This document shows, piece after piece, positions 35,506 through 45,435 of a stretch of 64,000 nucleotides of DNA. The stretch comes from Calothrix sp. NIES-2098. GTDB taxonomy: Bacteria; Cyanobacteriota; Cyanobacteriia; Cyanobacteriales; Nostocaceae. The notes under the pieces are model-generated. The model made no database searches and had not been told where the DNA came from. It worked only from the letters and a program-made list of their open reading frames with translations. The stretch's first letter is position 1. Each line of letters opens with the position of its first letter. A program made the position numbers and the translations under genes. The stretch lies in contig AP018172.1 of assembly GCA_002368175.1 (NCBI GenBank), positions 5,583,001-5,647,000 of the forward strand. The letters are read 5' to 3'.

Positions 35506-35900
35506 AAATATTTAAAATAGAAAGTAAATCTTGCAATCAGCCTGAACGCTGGGAAGTCACATGCCAGTTGCACGCAGCATGTCTCTTCTTATCTAGAATG
35601 CAAGATGTGAATAAAGGCTCATTATAGACGACAGAAACTCTTCTACCAAGGTTGTACTTTTATCATTTCCGATGTCATTAAGGATGGGGGGTGACACCCA
35701 TTTTTCGAGCCTGTGAAGACGATTGTCGGACGCAAAGCTGTGACACCTGCTGAGGGTGTATATATGATAATATCCTGATGCTGTCAGGACTTTAGAGGTA
35801 GATATTTTCAGTAAAGCGTGTTCTTTAGCGCAAAATTCTCCTAATTCGCGCATTATTGCGCTGATATGATTCATTTTCTGCATAATTTGCCAAAGTAGTC
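35506..35900. other. Divergent spacer between the TPR and hybrid kinase genes
   Basis: The 395 bases should contain promoters for both divergent genes. A leftward open stretch of 96 codons exists here, but it lacks a ribosome binding site and resembles no family, so I do not call it. No hairpin of note was found. Confidence 0.4.
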
Positions 35901-38900
35901 ATGAGCCAGCAACAACGGACTGTTTTGATTGTTGATGATAGCCCAGAAGACCGCGAGCTGTATCTGCGATATTTACGGGAAGATCGGGAGTATGACTATC
36001 ACTTTGTCCAAGCAGAATTGGGGCATTTAGGCTTAGATTTATGGCAGCAACACCAGCCAGATATTGTATTGGTGGATTATTTCTTACCCGACTTAGATGG
36101 GAGAGAATTTCTGAGCCAACTGCAACTCAAGACAGGCCAGTTGTTCTTACCTGTAATTGTAGTCACAGGGCAGGGAAATGAAGCGATCGCAGTTCAAGCA
36201 ATTAAAGCTGGTGCCCAAGATTACTTAGTCCAAGGGAGCATCACTGCGGATGGATTGCGAGTAGCAGTGAATGCAGCTATTGAGAATATGCAGTTACGCA
36301 ATCAACTGCAACAAGCATTACAGCAGGTACAAGATGAACTAGCAGAGCGCAAACGAACTGAGAAAATTTTACAAGACAATCAACAAAGCCTGCGATTAGC
36401 TCTAGAAGCTGCTCGCATGGGCACTTGGGACTGGAATATTCTCACCAATCAAATTCAATGGTCTAGCAACTTAGAAGCTTTGTTTGGGTTTGCACCGGGA
36501 GAGTTTGATGGTACTTATGCAACGTTTATTTCTAGAATACACCCAGACGATCGCGATCGCGTTCTTGAGTCTATCAATGCTGCCATTACTACAGGTGCAG
36601 ACTACAAAATTGAATTTCGAGTGCTTTATGCCAATGGTGATGTTCGTTGGGCACTCAGTCAAGGTAAAGTGTTTTACGACCAAACAGGGCAACCTGTACG
36701 CATGGCAGGTGTAGATTTAGACATTACCGAACGCAAGCACGTAGAAGAGCAACTCAGACTACAAGCTCAAGTTCTCGCCCAAACCCATGATAGTGTTATC
36801 TCCACCGATCTCAATGGCTACATCACAAGTTGGAATCAAGGCGCTGAGAGAGTTTTTGGTTACTCTGCTCAAGAAGCAATCGGTAAGCATATTCAGCTAA
36901 TTTATCCACAACCAGAAATGCTCAGTGTTCTGGAAAATCAGGTAATTGCGCCCCTGAAAGCCAAAGGTAAGCATGAAGTAGAAGTAACTGTGCAGCGCAA
37001 ATCTGGCGAACTCATAACTGTCCTACTCTCACTCTCCTTACTACGCGATCGCGATCTCTGTCCTGTGGGCATGATTGGCTTCTCAATGGATATCACAGCT
37101 CGCAAACACGCTGAAGCAGCTTTGCAAGACAACGAACAACTGCTACGACTGGCGTTGTCGGGTGCTCATGCTGGCTCTTGGGATTGGGAAATTCACACAG
37201 GTAAAATTATCTGGTCGCCAGAAAATTATGATTTATATGGGTTTGACCCCAGTAAAAGTCAAATTCAATATGCAGATTGGTACAATGCTCTGCACCCAGA
37301 CGATCGCGCAGGTGCTGATGCCGAAGTCAAGCGGGTTATAGAGCAACGTCTGCCAGAATTTAACTGCGAATTCCGCATCGTTCACCCACAAAGGGGTATT
37401 TGCTGGTTACTAGCCTTAGGGCGCATCACTTTTGACGATCGCGGCCAACCTGTGCGAATGAGTGGTATTAACTTAGATATTAGCGATCGCAAACGCGCCG
37501 AAGAAGAATTACGCCAAAGTGAAGAATTTAACCAACGGATGCTGGCTAGCAGTAGCGACTGTATCAAAGTCCTAGACTTAGATGGCAGACTCTTATACAT
37601 AAATCCAGGCGGTATCTGTCTTTTAGAAATCGACGATCTCACACCTCTGCTTAACAGTGAATGGCGCTGTTTTTGGCAAGACGACGCTAGACAAATGGCT
37701 GAGGAGGCGATCGCCGCAGCTAAAGTAGGGGAATTGGGCAGATTTCAAGGCTATTGTCCCACTGCCAAAGGGACGCCAAAATGGTGGGATGTGGTGCTGA
37801 CCCCCATACGCAACTCCGCAGGGCAAGTAGTACAACTGTTATGTATTTCCCGCGATATTACTGACTACAAAAACGCTGAGGAAGCTATTCGCCAAAGTGA
37901 AGCCCGTTACCGCTACCTCGCAGAAGCAATCCCTCACCTCGTCTGGACTTGTAATGCTGATGGTGAATGTGACTATGTGAATAAGAACCTATGTGAATAT
38001 ACTGGATTGACATTTGCACAAGCCTTGGGATTTGGTTGGCTGTCCGCAGTGCATCCAGACGATCGGCAATTATCTCAAGAATTGTGGGAAGATGCTATCC
38101 AAAATCGCACTTTCTATAAACATGAATACCGCTTCCGACGCAACAGTGATGGTAGCTATCGTTGGCATTTAATTTTAGGCTTACCACTGAAAGATGAACA
38201 AGGACGGATAGTGAAATGGTTCGGTACTTGTACTGACATTGACGATCAAAAGCAATTGGAAATAGAACGCGATCGCATTTTGCAATTAGAACAAGTTGCC
38301 CGTAATGAAGCGGAAAAAGCGAACCGGATTAAAGATGAGTTTTTGGCGATTCTCTCCCATGAGTTACGTTCGCCCCTCAACCCGATTTTGGGTTGGACAA
38401 AGTTGCTGCAAAGTCGCAAGCTAGATGACAGTAAAACCGCTGAAGCTTTGGCCACAATTGAACGTAACGCCAACCTCCAAACCCAACTCATTGATGACCT
38501 GTTGGATATTGCTCGGATTCTGCGTGGTAAACTCAGCTTAAATGCTGACCCGGTGAATTTAGCATTTGTGATTGAAGCTGCCATAGATACAGTGAGAACC
38601 GCCGCAGTCGCCAAATCGATTTTGATTCATCCAGTGCTACCGAATATTGGGCAAGTATCCGGCGATGCCGTTCGGCTTCAGCAGATAGTTTGGAATTTGC
38701 TTTCCAACGCCATCAAGTTTACCCCTAGTGGCGGACAGATAGACATCTGGCTAGAAAGAGTAGGCAAAGAAGCACAGATTACCGTTGCTGACACAGGTAA
38801 AGGTATTAATCGAGAATTTCTCCCCCATATCTTTGAATCTTTCCGCCAAGAAGATGTTTCTGTCACGCGCAAATATGGTGGACTAGGGTTAGGGTTAGCG

Positions 38901-39437
38901 ATCGTGCGTCACTTAATCGAAGCGCATGGGGGAACAGTCACCGCAGACAGTCCGGGGGAAGGACAGGGAGCCACCTTTACAGTTAGATTACCTTTATTGC
39001 ACGTAGAACCAGAGAGCGATCGGGTTGAGGAACTGTCCGCAGATGCATTCAATCTCGCAGGAATTAAAATATTAACCATTGATGATGAACCAGACAGCCG
39101 CGATTTAATCGAATTCTTGTTGGCTGAGTACGATGCAGAAGTCATGACAGTTGCATCCAGCGCAGAATTTTTGACAGCCGTAGAATTATTTCAGCCAGAT
39201 ATTTTGGTAAGTGACATCGGTATGCCAGAAGTAGATGGTTATACTTTACTGAAACAGGTGCGTTCCCTCCCAGAAGAACGCGGAGGTAAAATTCCGGCGA
39301 TCGCCCTGACAGCTTATGCTGGTGAAATTAATCAGCAACAAGCTTTAGAAGCAGGATTTCAGCGACATTTATCTAAGCCGATTGACCCAGATTTATTAAT
39401 TTTGGCTATCATCCAACTGCTTCGGACTCAGGACTAA
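35901..39437 (+). CDS. Hybrid histidine kinase with N- and C-terminal receiver domains and five PAS domains
   Basis: The 1178-residue protein has a receiver domain (about 5-130; phosphoacceptor Asp59 in VLVDYFLPD), a coiled-coil, then five PAS/PAC modules at about 163-285, 287-408, 411-535, 540-662 and 665-790. A HisKA domain carries His820 in LSHELRSPLNP, and the HATPase has NLLSNAIKFTPSGG and GLGLGLAIVRHL. A second receiver (about 1050-1175) carries Asp1105 in VSDIGMPEVDG. It has no membrane segment and is probably a cytosolic phosphorelay hub; the PAS domains could bind haem or flavin, or sense redox state. The start matches the usual receiver start. No partner gene lies adjacent. Confidence 0.95.
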   Translation: MSQQQRTVLIVDDSPEDRELYLRYLREDREYDYHFVQAELGHLGLDLWQQHQPDIVLVDYFLPDLDGREFLSQLQLKTGQLFLPVIVVTGQGNEAIAVQAIKAGAQDYLVQGSITADGLRVAVNAAIENMQLRNQLQQALQQVQDELAERKRTEKILQDNQQSLRLALEAARMGTWDWNILTNQIQWSSNLEALFGFAPGEFDGTYATFISRIHPDDRDRVLESINAAITTGADYKIEFRVLYANGDVRWALSQGKVFYDQTGQPVRMAGVDLDITERKHVEEQLRLQAQVLAQTHDSVISTDLNGYITSWNQGAERVFGYSAQEAIGKHIQLIYPQPEMLSVLENQVIAPLKAKGKHEVEVTVQRKSGELITVLLSLSLLRDRDLCPVGMIGFSMDITARKHAEAALQDNEQLLRLALSGAHAGSWDWEIHTGKIIWSPENYDLYGFDPSKSQIQYADWYNALHPDDRAGADAEVKRVIEQRLPEFNCEFRIVHPQRGICWLLALGRITFDDRGQPVRMSGINLDISDRKRAEEELRQSEEFNQRMLASSSDCIKVLDLDGRLLYINPGGICLLEIDDLTPLLNSEWRCFWQDDARQMAEEAIAAAKVGELGRFQGYCPTAKGTPKWWDVVLTPIRNSAGQVVQLLCISRDITDYKNAEEAIRQSEARYRYLAEAIPHLVWTCNADGECDYVNKNLCEYTGLTFAQALGFGWLSAVHPDDRQLSQELWEDAIQNRTFYKHEYRFRRNSDGSYRWHLILGLPLKDEQGRIVKWFGTCTDIDDQKQLEIERDRILQLEQVARNEAEKANRIKDEFLAILSHELRSPLNPILGWTKLLQSRKLDDSKTAEALATIERNANLQTQLIDDLLDIARILRGKLSLNADPVNLAFVIEAAIDTVRTAAVAKSILIHPVLPNIGQVSGDAVRLQQIVWNLLSNAIKFTPSGGQIDIWLERVGKEAQITVADTGKGINREFLPHIFESFRQEDVSVTRKYGGLGLGLAIVRHLIEAHGGTVTADSPGEGQGATFTVRLPLLHVEPESDRVEELSADAFNLAGIKILTIDDEPDSRDLIEFLLAEYDAEVMTVASSAEFLTAVELFQPDILVSDIGMPEVDGYTLLKQVRSLPEERGGKIPAIALTAYAGEINQQQALEAGFQRHLSKPIDPDLLILAIIQLLRTQD

Positions 39438-39717
39438 GAGACTTCCAATTAAAAAAATATCCCATCGCTGCGTAGGCAGGGAGCAGGTGAGTCCACTTGC
39501 CGTCTACAGCCCTTCGGGCATCCTTCGGCGGGCGGTTCCCGTCACGTAGACGCAAAGCGGCTTCCCACAGGGTTGGCAAAGTGGCGTTAGCGCAGCGTAA
39601 AGCCTTCGGCATAGCTTCGCTTAGAGCGACGAAGGAGCGTCACCCGAAGGGGAGCAGGGAGAGAAAGGCAAATATTACCTTAGTAAATTAGATAATTTAT
39701 TTTCTAGAAGTCTCTAA
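39436..39717. mobile_element. MITE-like or REP-type repeat segment
   Basis: About 280 bases between the kinase and the CyRepA1 gene are bounded by imperfect inverted ends: TAAGAGACTTC at 39435-39445, with complement GAAGTCTCTAA at 39707-39717, one mismatch. The interior is dense in short palindromic words such as CCTTCGGC, GCTTCGC and CGAAGG that recur several times. A related left end (TAAGGGACTTCCAA) occurs at 33577 after the CPBP gene. No transposase is encoded. This fits a non-autonomous element or nested REP palindromes. Confidence 0.5.
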
Positions 39718-39721
39718 AGTC

Positions 39722-42700
39722 TTAGTGCAAGATTTTTTGTTTATTTGCATGAACCAATAATTGCCAATCTGAAGAAATATCAACCACGGTATCTCCCATA
39801 TTTCTGAGATGAGTCAACATTAACTCATCTCGTTGCTGCCAAATTGCAAAGATTTTTTGCCTACCATCATCAAGGGTTTCTAGATCGATTTGATACGCTT
39901 CATTTACTCTCTTCAGCTTTAATCCCAATAAACTTAACAGTCGGCTGAGTATTTTAATTGCGGAAATATTTTCGGTTTCGCTTCCTACGTTAATACCCAA
40001 CACTCTTTTAATATGTTTGCTATTTTGCACAGCCAAATTTTTCATTAAGATTAAATCTGGCTCGTTCTCCATAAATTCTCGTCCTACTTCCAGAAAGTCT
40101 ACCATTCCCAAGGCTCGCATCGCCTCAACTTTCAAGGTGTAGGTCTTTAAATCGGGAAGAAAAACTTGACCATCACCCCAATATAATTGCTGATTCCACT
40201 CCTGGCGATCGCGAATGTGAAAATACTCGCTTTCGTGGGTTAAATAATAATGAGTTAATAGTTGCCCATAATAGCCTTTATCATCTTGTAATTTCAGCAG
40301 GGGCGTAACTGCTATACCATACCTTTGTCTGAGAATATATTTCTGGGTAGCGTTACGTTCATCCTGAGTCAGGGAATGTTTGGCTAATAATTGTTCGTAT
40401 TCCACATAATCAATATCTCTAGCATTAGCTACAGCAGCGGCCGATCCTAATTGATTCTGCTGCTTAATTTCTTTAATTTTACGTTTAATCTCTTTAGCTT
40501 TTTGGCGTTTTTCTGCCCACTCTTTTTGGACTTTGACAATTTCTAAGATTAATCTGCGGCGGTTAGCTAAATCTTGCGGATCGGTTGCTAAAAATGCTAG
40601 GCGTAAATCTCGAATAATATTATTATGTACTGCATTGCTTCTTGCCCATATCTGATGACCATCGGCAATTAAACCTTCTTGTAAAGATTGGCGATAAAGA
40701 CGAATAGAAGCATTTACCCTAGCAGATAACTTTGCCCAGGTGCGTAAATGGATGGGGTCAAAAACTAATGGTAAATCTACATCTATTTTATGTAGGGGAC
40801 TGAGCAAAGCTAAATTATCTTTTTGATTTTCCTGATACCAATAAGAAAGCAAGCGATAATTAGTGCTACCACTACCAATTAAACCAATACCTCGCTTCGC
40901 ACACCAAACAACACGTGGTACATCATCTCGTACTCTTGCTAATGCTTGTCGTGCTTCCGAATCAGGAATTACACCTTGAAAAATGCCATAAACCCTATCG
41001 AAATGTTGAACATCAATACTAATTCCTGTACCAATACTCGGAGTAACAAATACTGTGTCATACTCCGGAATCTTTTGATTAATTGCGGCTACAAAATCAA
41101 CTGCTGCGTGTCCAGGCGTATTCGTCGTTTGGCTGCTCACAACTAGAGTTTTTGGAAATTGTCGGCGTAATTTTTCTAAACGTTCTTTGAGATACCTTTC
41201 AATAGTTTCACAGCTGTAACGCCCAGTTCGACTATCGGTAGTAACATAACATTTACGTCCGGCAATTAAATCCAATTCCAATTGATGAATTAACGGCGTT
41301 GGGTTAGGAGAATCAAAGAAAGTTACATCCCATCCTCGCTGGGGTTGCCATTGATTTAAAACTATCCAAGGTGTTAATTTAATTCCCGCTAGTCCCTGTA
41401 AATATTCTAGGGATACATCAGATAAATCGGCATCTTGAGCAATAACTAATCCTCCAGTTGTCAAAACTGTAGCAATAAGCTGTTGGAAGATTTTTAAAAT
41501 TTTAACGCGCTTTTGTTTACAAGTATTACTATTAAGTAGATGCCATAAAGATTGCTCTACTTCATCTAAAATAACTATCGAACCTTGCCAATCTTCTGGA
41601 TTTAGCTTCCAGATCGAGTCAACACATAAACCGAATGATTTGGGCATGGGGCATTGATGAAGATTTTCTTCATGCGAACCGTTGTTGATTCCCCAGTTGA
41701 TGCCAATTTTTTCACATAAAAATCTTCCTAGTTGAATTCTATGGGTAATTAACAAAACTGGTTGATTTCTAGTTTTAGCTCGATTGACAACAGCTTTTAA
41801 TCCGGTAGTTTTACCCGTGCCTTTTGCTGATTTTACTCCTACTAATCCAGAGGTAGGAAAAGGTATTTCACCTAAATAAGGAGAATTAACAGTGAGTGTA
41901 GCCGGAATAGTTAACTCTGTATGGGGTTTGGTTTGAGCTAAGTAAACTTCTAAATCAACACTTTGACGATAAACTTTCTCGAAACTACCTGCACCCTTAG
42001 CAACGATAAATTCATCAACGCCTTTTTCCATTCCCGGAAGTTCAATAACTTTTACCGGACAGTCTTTTTCTTGGAATAAAAAACCCAGTTGGGAAATAGC
42101 GTTATTAACTGCGGCGATGGTTTTGGGTTTAGTTTCAAAATCAAAACAAATATAAAAGGTGCGTTTTTTAATAGTAAAAATGCCTAAGTCAGGAATTAGC
42201 TGGCGACGAGTCACTTTACCAAAGTCATCTTTAACTACTCGATAACCGCTAGTAATTCCAGGAATAGCGATCGCAGCGTATCCTTGTGTTAATAGTGTCG
42301 CTGCTTTCTTTGCACCCTCGCAAACAATTATAGGTATGTTCTGTTCCAGCACCCATTGCCAAAACCCTACAGCTTCGCCATTGGAACCAGTACTGATATT
42401 GTTGGGTATGGAGAGATTGTAACGCTGGGCGACTTGCTGCCAAACAGATAGGGGAACCCGCAGACAAAAAACACGCGTTGGTGTGCTGGGGGGATGTTCG
42501 TACTTGATAGCCTTACCATTCTGATTCATCCGGGGTTGATTTGGCTTAAAGCATCCCCATTCCATCGTTTGCCAATCATTTAGCGGATCTAGTCCCGAAC
42601 ACCACCAACCGCCTTCTGTAATATGGGCGTAACGCTGCAACCAGGCATTCTTCACCATTCCGGTATTGGTGCGGGGAAGTAACTCAGAAATCAACAGGTA

Positions 42701-42817
42701 TTCATAGGCGTTGATTCCTTGGAGGGATAAAAAATTGAGCTTCGCAATGTGTAAATTTATGCCACTGCTCTTGACTAATTCCTCAAGGTGTTGGGGGTGT
42801 AAATAGTGCAGATGCAT
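39722..42817 (-). CDS. Plasmid replication protein, CyRepA1 family
   Basis: The 1031-residue protein matches the CyRepA1 replication proteins of cyanobacterial plasmids. An N-terminal region begins with MHLHYLHPQHLEELVKSSGI, and a DUF3854/Toprim-like domain (about 140-290) contains PIIVCEGAKKAATLLTQGYA. A P-loop GVKSAKGTGKTTGL has its GKT at 335-337, with Walker B IVILDEVEQSLW at Asp418, and helicase-like motifs around PGHAAVDF and TPSIGTGISIDV follow. This is a primase-helicase-like organisation able to start replication. The gene is intact, yet it lies among chromosomal genes. An integrated plasmid or mobile replicon is the likely source. Its coding potential looks fully preserved. Confidence 0.9.
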   Translation of the reverse strand: MHLHYLHPQHLEELVKSSGINLHIAKLNFLSLQGINAYEYLLISELLPRTNTGMVKNAWLQRYAHITEGGWWCSGLDPLNDWQTMEWGCFKPNQPRMNQNGKAIKYEHPPSTPTRVFCLRVPLSVWQQVAQRYNLSIPNNISTGSNGEAVGFWQWVLEQNIPIIVCEGAKKAATLLTQGYAAIAIPGITSGYRVVKDDFGKVTRRQLIPDLGIFTIKKRTFYICFDFETKPKTIAAVNNAISQLGFLFQEKDCPVKVIELPGMEKGVDEFIVAKGAGSFEKVYRQSVDLEVYLAQTKPHTELTIPATLTVNSPYLGEIPFPTSGLVGVKSAKGTGKTTGLKAVVNRAKTRNQPVLLITHRIQLGRFLCEKIGINWGINNGSHEENLHQCPMPKSFGLCVDSIWKLNPEDWQGSIVILDEVEQSLWHLLNSNTCKQKRVKILKIFQQLIATVLTTGGLVIAQDADLSDVSLEYLQGLAGIKLTPWIVLNQWQPQRGWDVTFFDSPNPTPLIHQLELDLIAGRKCYVTTDSRTGRYSCETIERYLKERLEKLRRQFPKTLVVSSQTTNTPGHAAVDFVAAINQKIPEYDTVFVTPSIGTGISIDVQHFDRVYGIFQGVIPDSEARQALARVRDDVPRVVWCAKRGIGLIGSGSTNYRLLSYWYQENQKDNLALLSPLHKIDVDLPLVFDPIHLRTWAKLSARVNASIRLYRQSLQEGLIADGHQIWARSNAVHNNIIRDLRLAFLATDPQDLANRRRLILEIVKVQKEWAEKRQKAKEIKRKIKEIKQQNQLGSAAAVANARDIDYVEYEQLLAKHSLTQDERNATQKYILRQRYGIAVTPLLKLQDDKGYYGQLLTHYYLTHESEYFHIRDRQEWNQQLYWGDGQVFLPDLKTYTLKVEAMRALGMVDFLEVGREFMENEPDLILMKNLAVQNSKHIKRVLGINVGSETENISAIKILSRLLSLLGLKLKRVNEAYQIDLETLDDGRQKIFAIWQQRDELMLTHLRNMGDTVVDISSDWQLLVHANKQKILH

Positions 42818-43185
42818 AAGGCAAAGCTCTAAGCGAGGACGATGGATTTAAAACTTACCATGCATCTGCCGATTTTTTATCATAGTTTTCTTGAGGGTTT
42901 AAGGATACTTTTTTTACTCAGTGGCGGGAGACACATCGGTAAAAGATAAAGTAGGTGATTTTCTCTTTTGTCTTGGTTCAGTAATAAGTTTGTATTGTAA
43001 TAATTGTTCGCGATTAATTTTTAATTATCCGTAGAATCCTAGATTAAGGAATGCAACTACATTCGGACAGAACAATGAAACCAGACTGTTGTCAAGATGT
43101 AGGAAACCGCAGCAGTTTGGCACGATAATCGGTTTTTAAGCTAAAAGTAACAAAAGTTACTGAAAATATATAGAAAGTGATATTG
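42818..43185. other. Spacer upstream of the CyRepA1 gene
   Basis: The 368 bases contain the probable promoter of the leftward CyRepA1 gene and the 3' region of the 212-residue membrane protein gene. No iteron-like direct repeats and no plasmid origin were recognisable by eye. Confidence 0.4.
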
Positions 43186-43824
43186 TTAATTGTCAGGCAA
43201 TGAGATGATTCCCCGGCGATCGCTATATTGCCATTCAATTGCAGTTTCATCTGCTTTCCAAGTAATTGCTGCACTAGCGCTGCGGCGACACTTAGCTGTA
43301 CCAATGCGAAAGCTACCCACTCGCTGCATTACCAGAAAGCGATTGAGATAAACCTCATGCTTACAGATTATCCCCTGACGCTCAATGGTGATTGAGCGCT
43401 GTCCGCTAGGAGAAACGTATTCTCTCATCAGATCGGGGCCAATGAATCCAGCGAAGATTCCTAGCCAAAAACCCATTAGGTAAAACGGCAAAAACAGCAA
43501 AGCAGGAAAGTGCAGTAAATAAATCAGGCTTTGCCAGGTTTTGGACAAAGATGTAGCTGGCAATTTCTTGAGCGCCAACCAAGAAATTATCAATGTCAGC
43601 AACCCGAAGCAAGGAAGAGCCAGTATACTCCAGAAGCCGCGCAGAGTGTAGGTAGCTTCAGCAGGTAGCAGTCTCAGCAGCAGCCAAAAGGCCAGGTTTA
43701 ATATTAGTGAGAACATCCACAGGCTGAAGCGAAATGATTGAGTCCGATCGCGTTTTGAGTGTATCAAGTTCAGCTCATAATTCCAAAATAAAACTATCCC
43801 GTCGGTGAAAGTCAGCCTCAGCAC
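43186..43824 (-). CDS. Membrane protein of unknown function
   Basis: The protein, 212 residues from the ATG at 43824, has three to four hydrophobic segments (about 32-52, 66-88 and 102-130) and a C-terminal soluble, basic part with QRSITIERQGIICKHEVYLN and a region of beta strands. The ATG lies 50 bases inside the upstream DOMON-like gene; a TTG just after that gene's stop (near 43770) would remove 18 residues and avoid the overlap. The product would then start just before KRDRTQSFRF. Function is unknown. Same-strand proximity suggests an operon with the DOMON-like and phosphotransferase genes. Confidence 0.6.
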   Translation of the reverse strand: MLRLTFTDGIVLFWNYELNLIHSKRDRTQSFRFSLWMFSLILNLAFWLLLRLLPAEATYTLRGFWSILALPCFGLLTLIISWLALKKLPATSLSKTWQSLIYLLHFPALLFLPFYLMGFWLGIFAGFIGPDLMREYVSPSGQRSITIERQGIICKHEVYLNRFLVMQRVGSFRIGTAKCRRSASAAITWKADETAIEWQYSDRRGIISLPDN

Positions 43825-44314
43825 CTCGATGATTTAATGCCCAATAAGTTACTTCAACATCTGTTTGTTTAATGACGGTGGTAATTGCAACTTCCAAGGC
43901 TTGCTCTTGCAGGATAATTTTATCCAAATCGACATCTAGAGTCAGTTCTAAACTATCTGCTTGTTGCTGAATAATAAACGGGAGTGTGGAGAAAGCTGCT
44001 TCCTCTTGCATTCCTTGACGATAACCATCAAAGCGGTAAACATTCCAATCTCCGGCGGGGGAAAGGTTGAATTCCCAATAACGTTGAGAATTCTTGATAC
44101 CAAGGAAAAACTCGAAGCAAGTCTCTTGCCAAAGTTCGTGTTTCCTTGATGGTGTTGCTGATGGAGAAGCAAGCGCTATTTTTTCAATATCGCCAAACAG
44201 CGTATATTGAATAGTCAGTTTATTGACATTTCGGGCAATATTACCTGCAATTTTGATCTTCAGCAGTTGCCCAGTTGCAGGAAAAGGTTGCAGGGAAAAT
44301 GACTGATTGTTCAT
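43775..44314 (-). CDS. DOMON-like domain protein
   Basis: The 179-residue protein shows a beta-sandwich pattern: FSLQPFPATGQLLKIKIAGN, then LWQETCFEFFLGIKNSQRYW, EFNLSPAGDWNVYRFDGYRQ, and the ending VEVTYWALNHRGAEADFHRR. These features fit the DOMON-like family that binds sugars or haem. It has no signal peptide. Its ATG overlaps the stop of the phosphotransferase gene by four bases (ATGA), so the two are translationally coupled, and a carbohydrate-related role is plausible. Confidence 0.85.
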   Translation of the reverse strand: MNNQSFSLQPFPATGQLLKIKIAGNIARNVNKLTIQYTLFGDIEKIALASPSATPSRKHELWQETCFEFFLGIKNSQRYWEFNLSPAGDWNVYRFDGYRQGMQEEAAFSTLPFIIQQQADSLELTLDVDLDKIILQEQALEVAITTVIKQTDVEVTYWALNHRGAEADFHRRDSFILEL

Positions 44315-45435
44315 TTTACATCCTGAATAATGGCGCGAATTGCACTTTCTTGAGACTCAATGCTTTTTGTTAGCGCAAACTGCACCAGCGCCCGATAAAG
44401 ATTGTGTTCTGGGTGCTTGACTTTGAAATAGACATTGCCTGCTAAATGATCTGCAAAAAATCTCAGTCCCAACTCAAAGGCAATCAAACGGATGGCATCA
44501 TACATATATGCATAGTCATTCTCGGTAAGAAAGGCTTTAGCTACTGAGAGATAGCCTTGCAATATGCCTTGACAAATATCAGTATCAAAACCAACACTTT
44601 CCCAATCTTCTGTTTCTTCCCCAACCGGGTTGCAACCAGAGCGCAAACAGTCGCCAATGTCGTAATGTACTAAACCTGGCTTCACAGTATCCAGGTCTAT
44701 AACACTGACAGCTTGATGGGTTATAGCGTCAAATAATACGTTATTGATTTTAGGATCGCCATGCATCAAACGCAGAGGTAACTTACCTGTAGCTTTAGCA
44801 TCTTCGAGGATAGATGCAAAGATTTGGCGATCGCTCACAAACTGCAAGCAATAATTTACTTCAGGAGTCTTTTGTACAGAAGTTTTCGCCAGAACTTCGT
44901 TGTAATTTTGGAGATAGCGCGGTGTAATGTGGAATCCTTCTAAGGTATCAGCGAGTTTTTCTGGTGGTAAATCGCCGATCAAATTGTGGAACATCCCCAA
45001 AGCATAGCCGACTTCGCCTGCTTGCGAGCGATCGCGTATCGTGTCAAAAGACTGCGAACCTTCAATAAAGCTAATCGCCCGCCAGAAGGCACCATCTGCA
45101 TCTATCCAGTGGTCTTGTGCGTCCTTGGTAAAAAGTACGCGAGGAATTTCCCAACGGCGATTGAGTGGGTTTTGTTGTAGCCGTTTGCGAGCGTGCCCTG
45201 TAAAAGTACACATATTCTGCATGATCGAGTGCGGCTGACGAAACACTTGTGTATTAATACGTTGCAGAATAAAATGCTGTTCTTGCGAACTATCCAGCGT
45301 TACTAGAAAAGTGTCATTAATATTACCGCTGCCAAATGCTTGAATACTCTTTACTTTGCCCTGAAATGTAAATTGTTCAGCAATAGCAGTGAGATTGTTT
45401 GTGCTTTGGGTTTTGATATTTTCTATCGTATTCAT
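44311..45435 (-). CDS. Phosphotransferase (aminoglycoside/choline or N-acetylhexosamine kinase type)
   Basis: The 374-residue protein has the protein-kinase-like APH fold. A glycine-containing loop IQAFGSGNINDTFLV starts at about residue 33, the lysine-equivalent region follows in FILQRINTQVF, the catalytic HGD is at 225-227 in LRLMHGDPKINNVLFD, and the metal site is Asp247 in VIDLDTV. Related cyanobacterial and bifidobacterial enzymes phosphorylate N-acetylhexosamines, which would fit the AGE epimerase gene found 8 kb away, but the substrate is not proven. It is the first gene of a leftward operon with the DOMON-like gene. Confidence 0.88.
   Translation of the reverse strand: MNTIENIKTQSTNNLTAIAEQFTFQGKVKSIQAFGSGNINDTFLVTLDSSQEQHFILQRINTQVFRQPHSIMQNMCTFTGHARKRLQQNPLNRRWEIPRVLFTKDAQDHWIDADGAFWRAISFIEGSQSFDTIRDRSQAGEVGYALGMFHNLIGDLPPEKLADTLEGFHITPRYLQNYNEVLAKTSVQKTPEVNYCLQFVSDRQIFASILEDAKATGKLPLRLMHGDPKINNVLFDAITHQAVSVIDLDTVKPGLVHYDIGDCLRSGCNPVGEETEDWESVGFDTDICQGILQGYLSVAKAFLTENDYAYMYDAIRLIAFELGLRFFADHLAGNVYFKVKHPEHNLYRALVQFALTKSIESQESAIRAIIQDVK

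Noticed and set aside
35593..35883. Leftward frame of 96 codons in the spacer before the hybrid kinase
   Set aside because: It has no ribosome binding site and no recognisable motif, and lies where two divergent promoters are expected.
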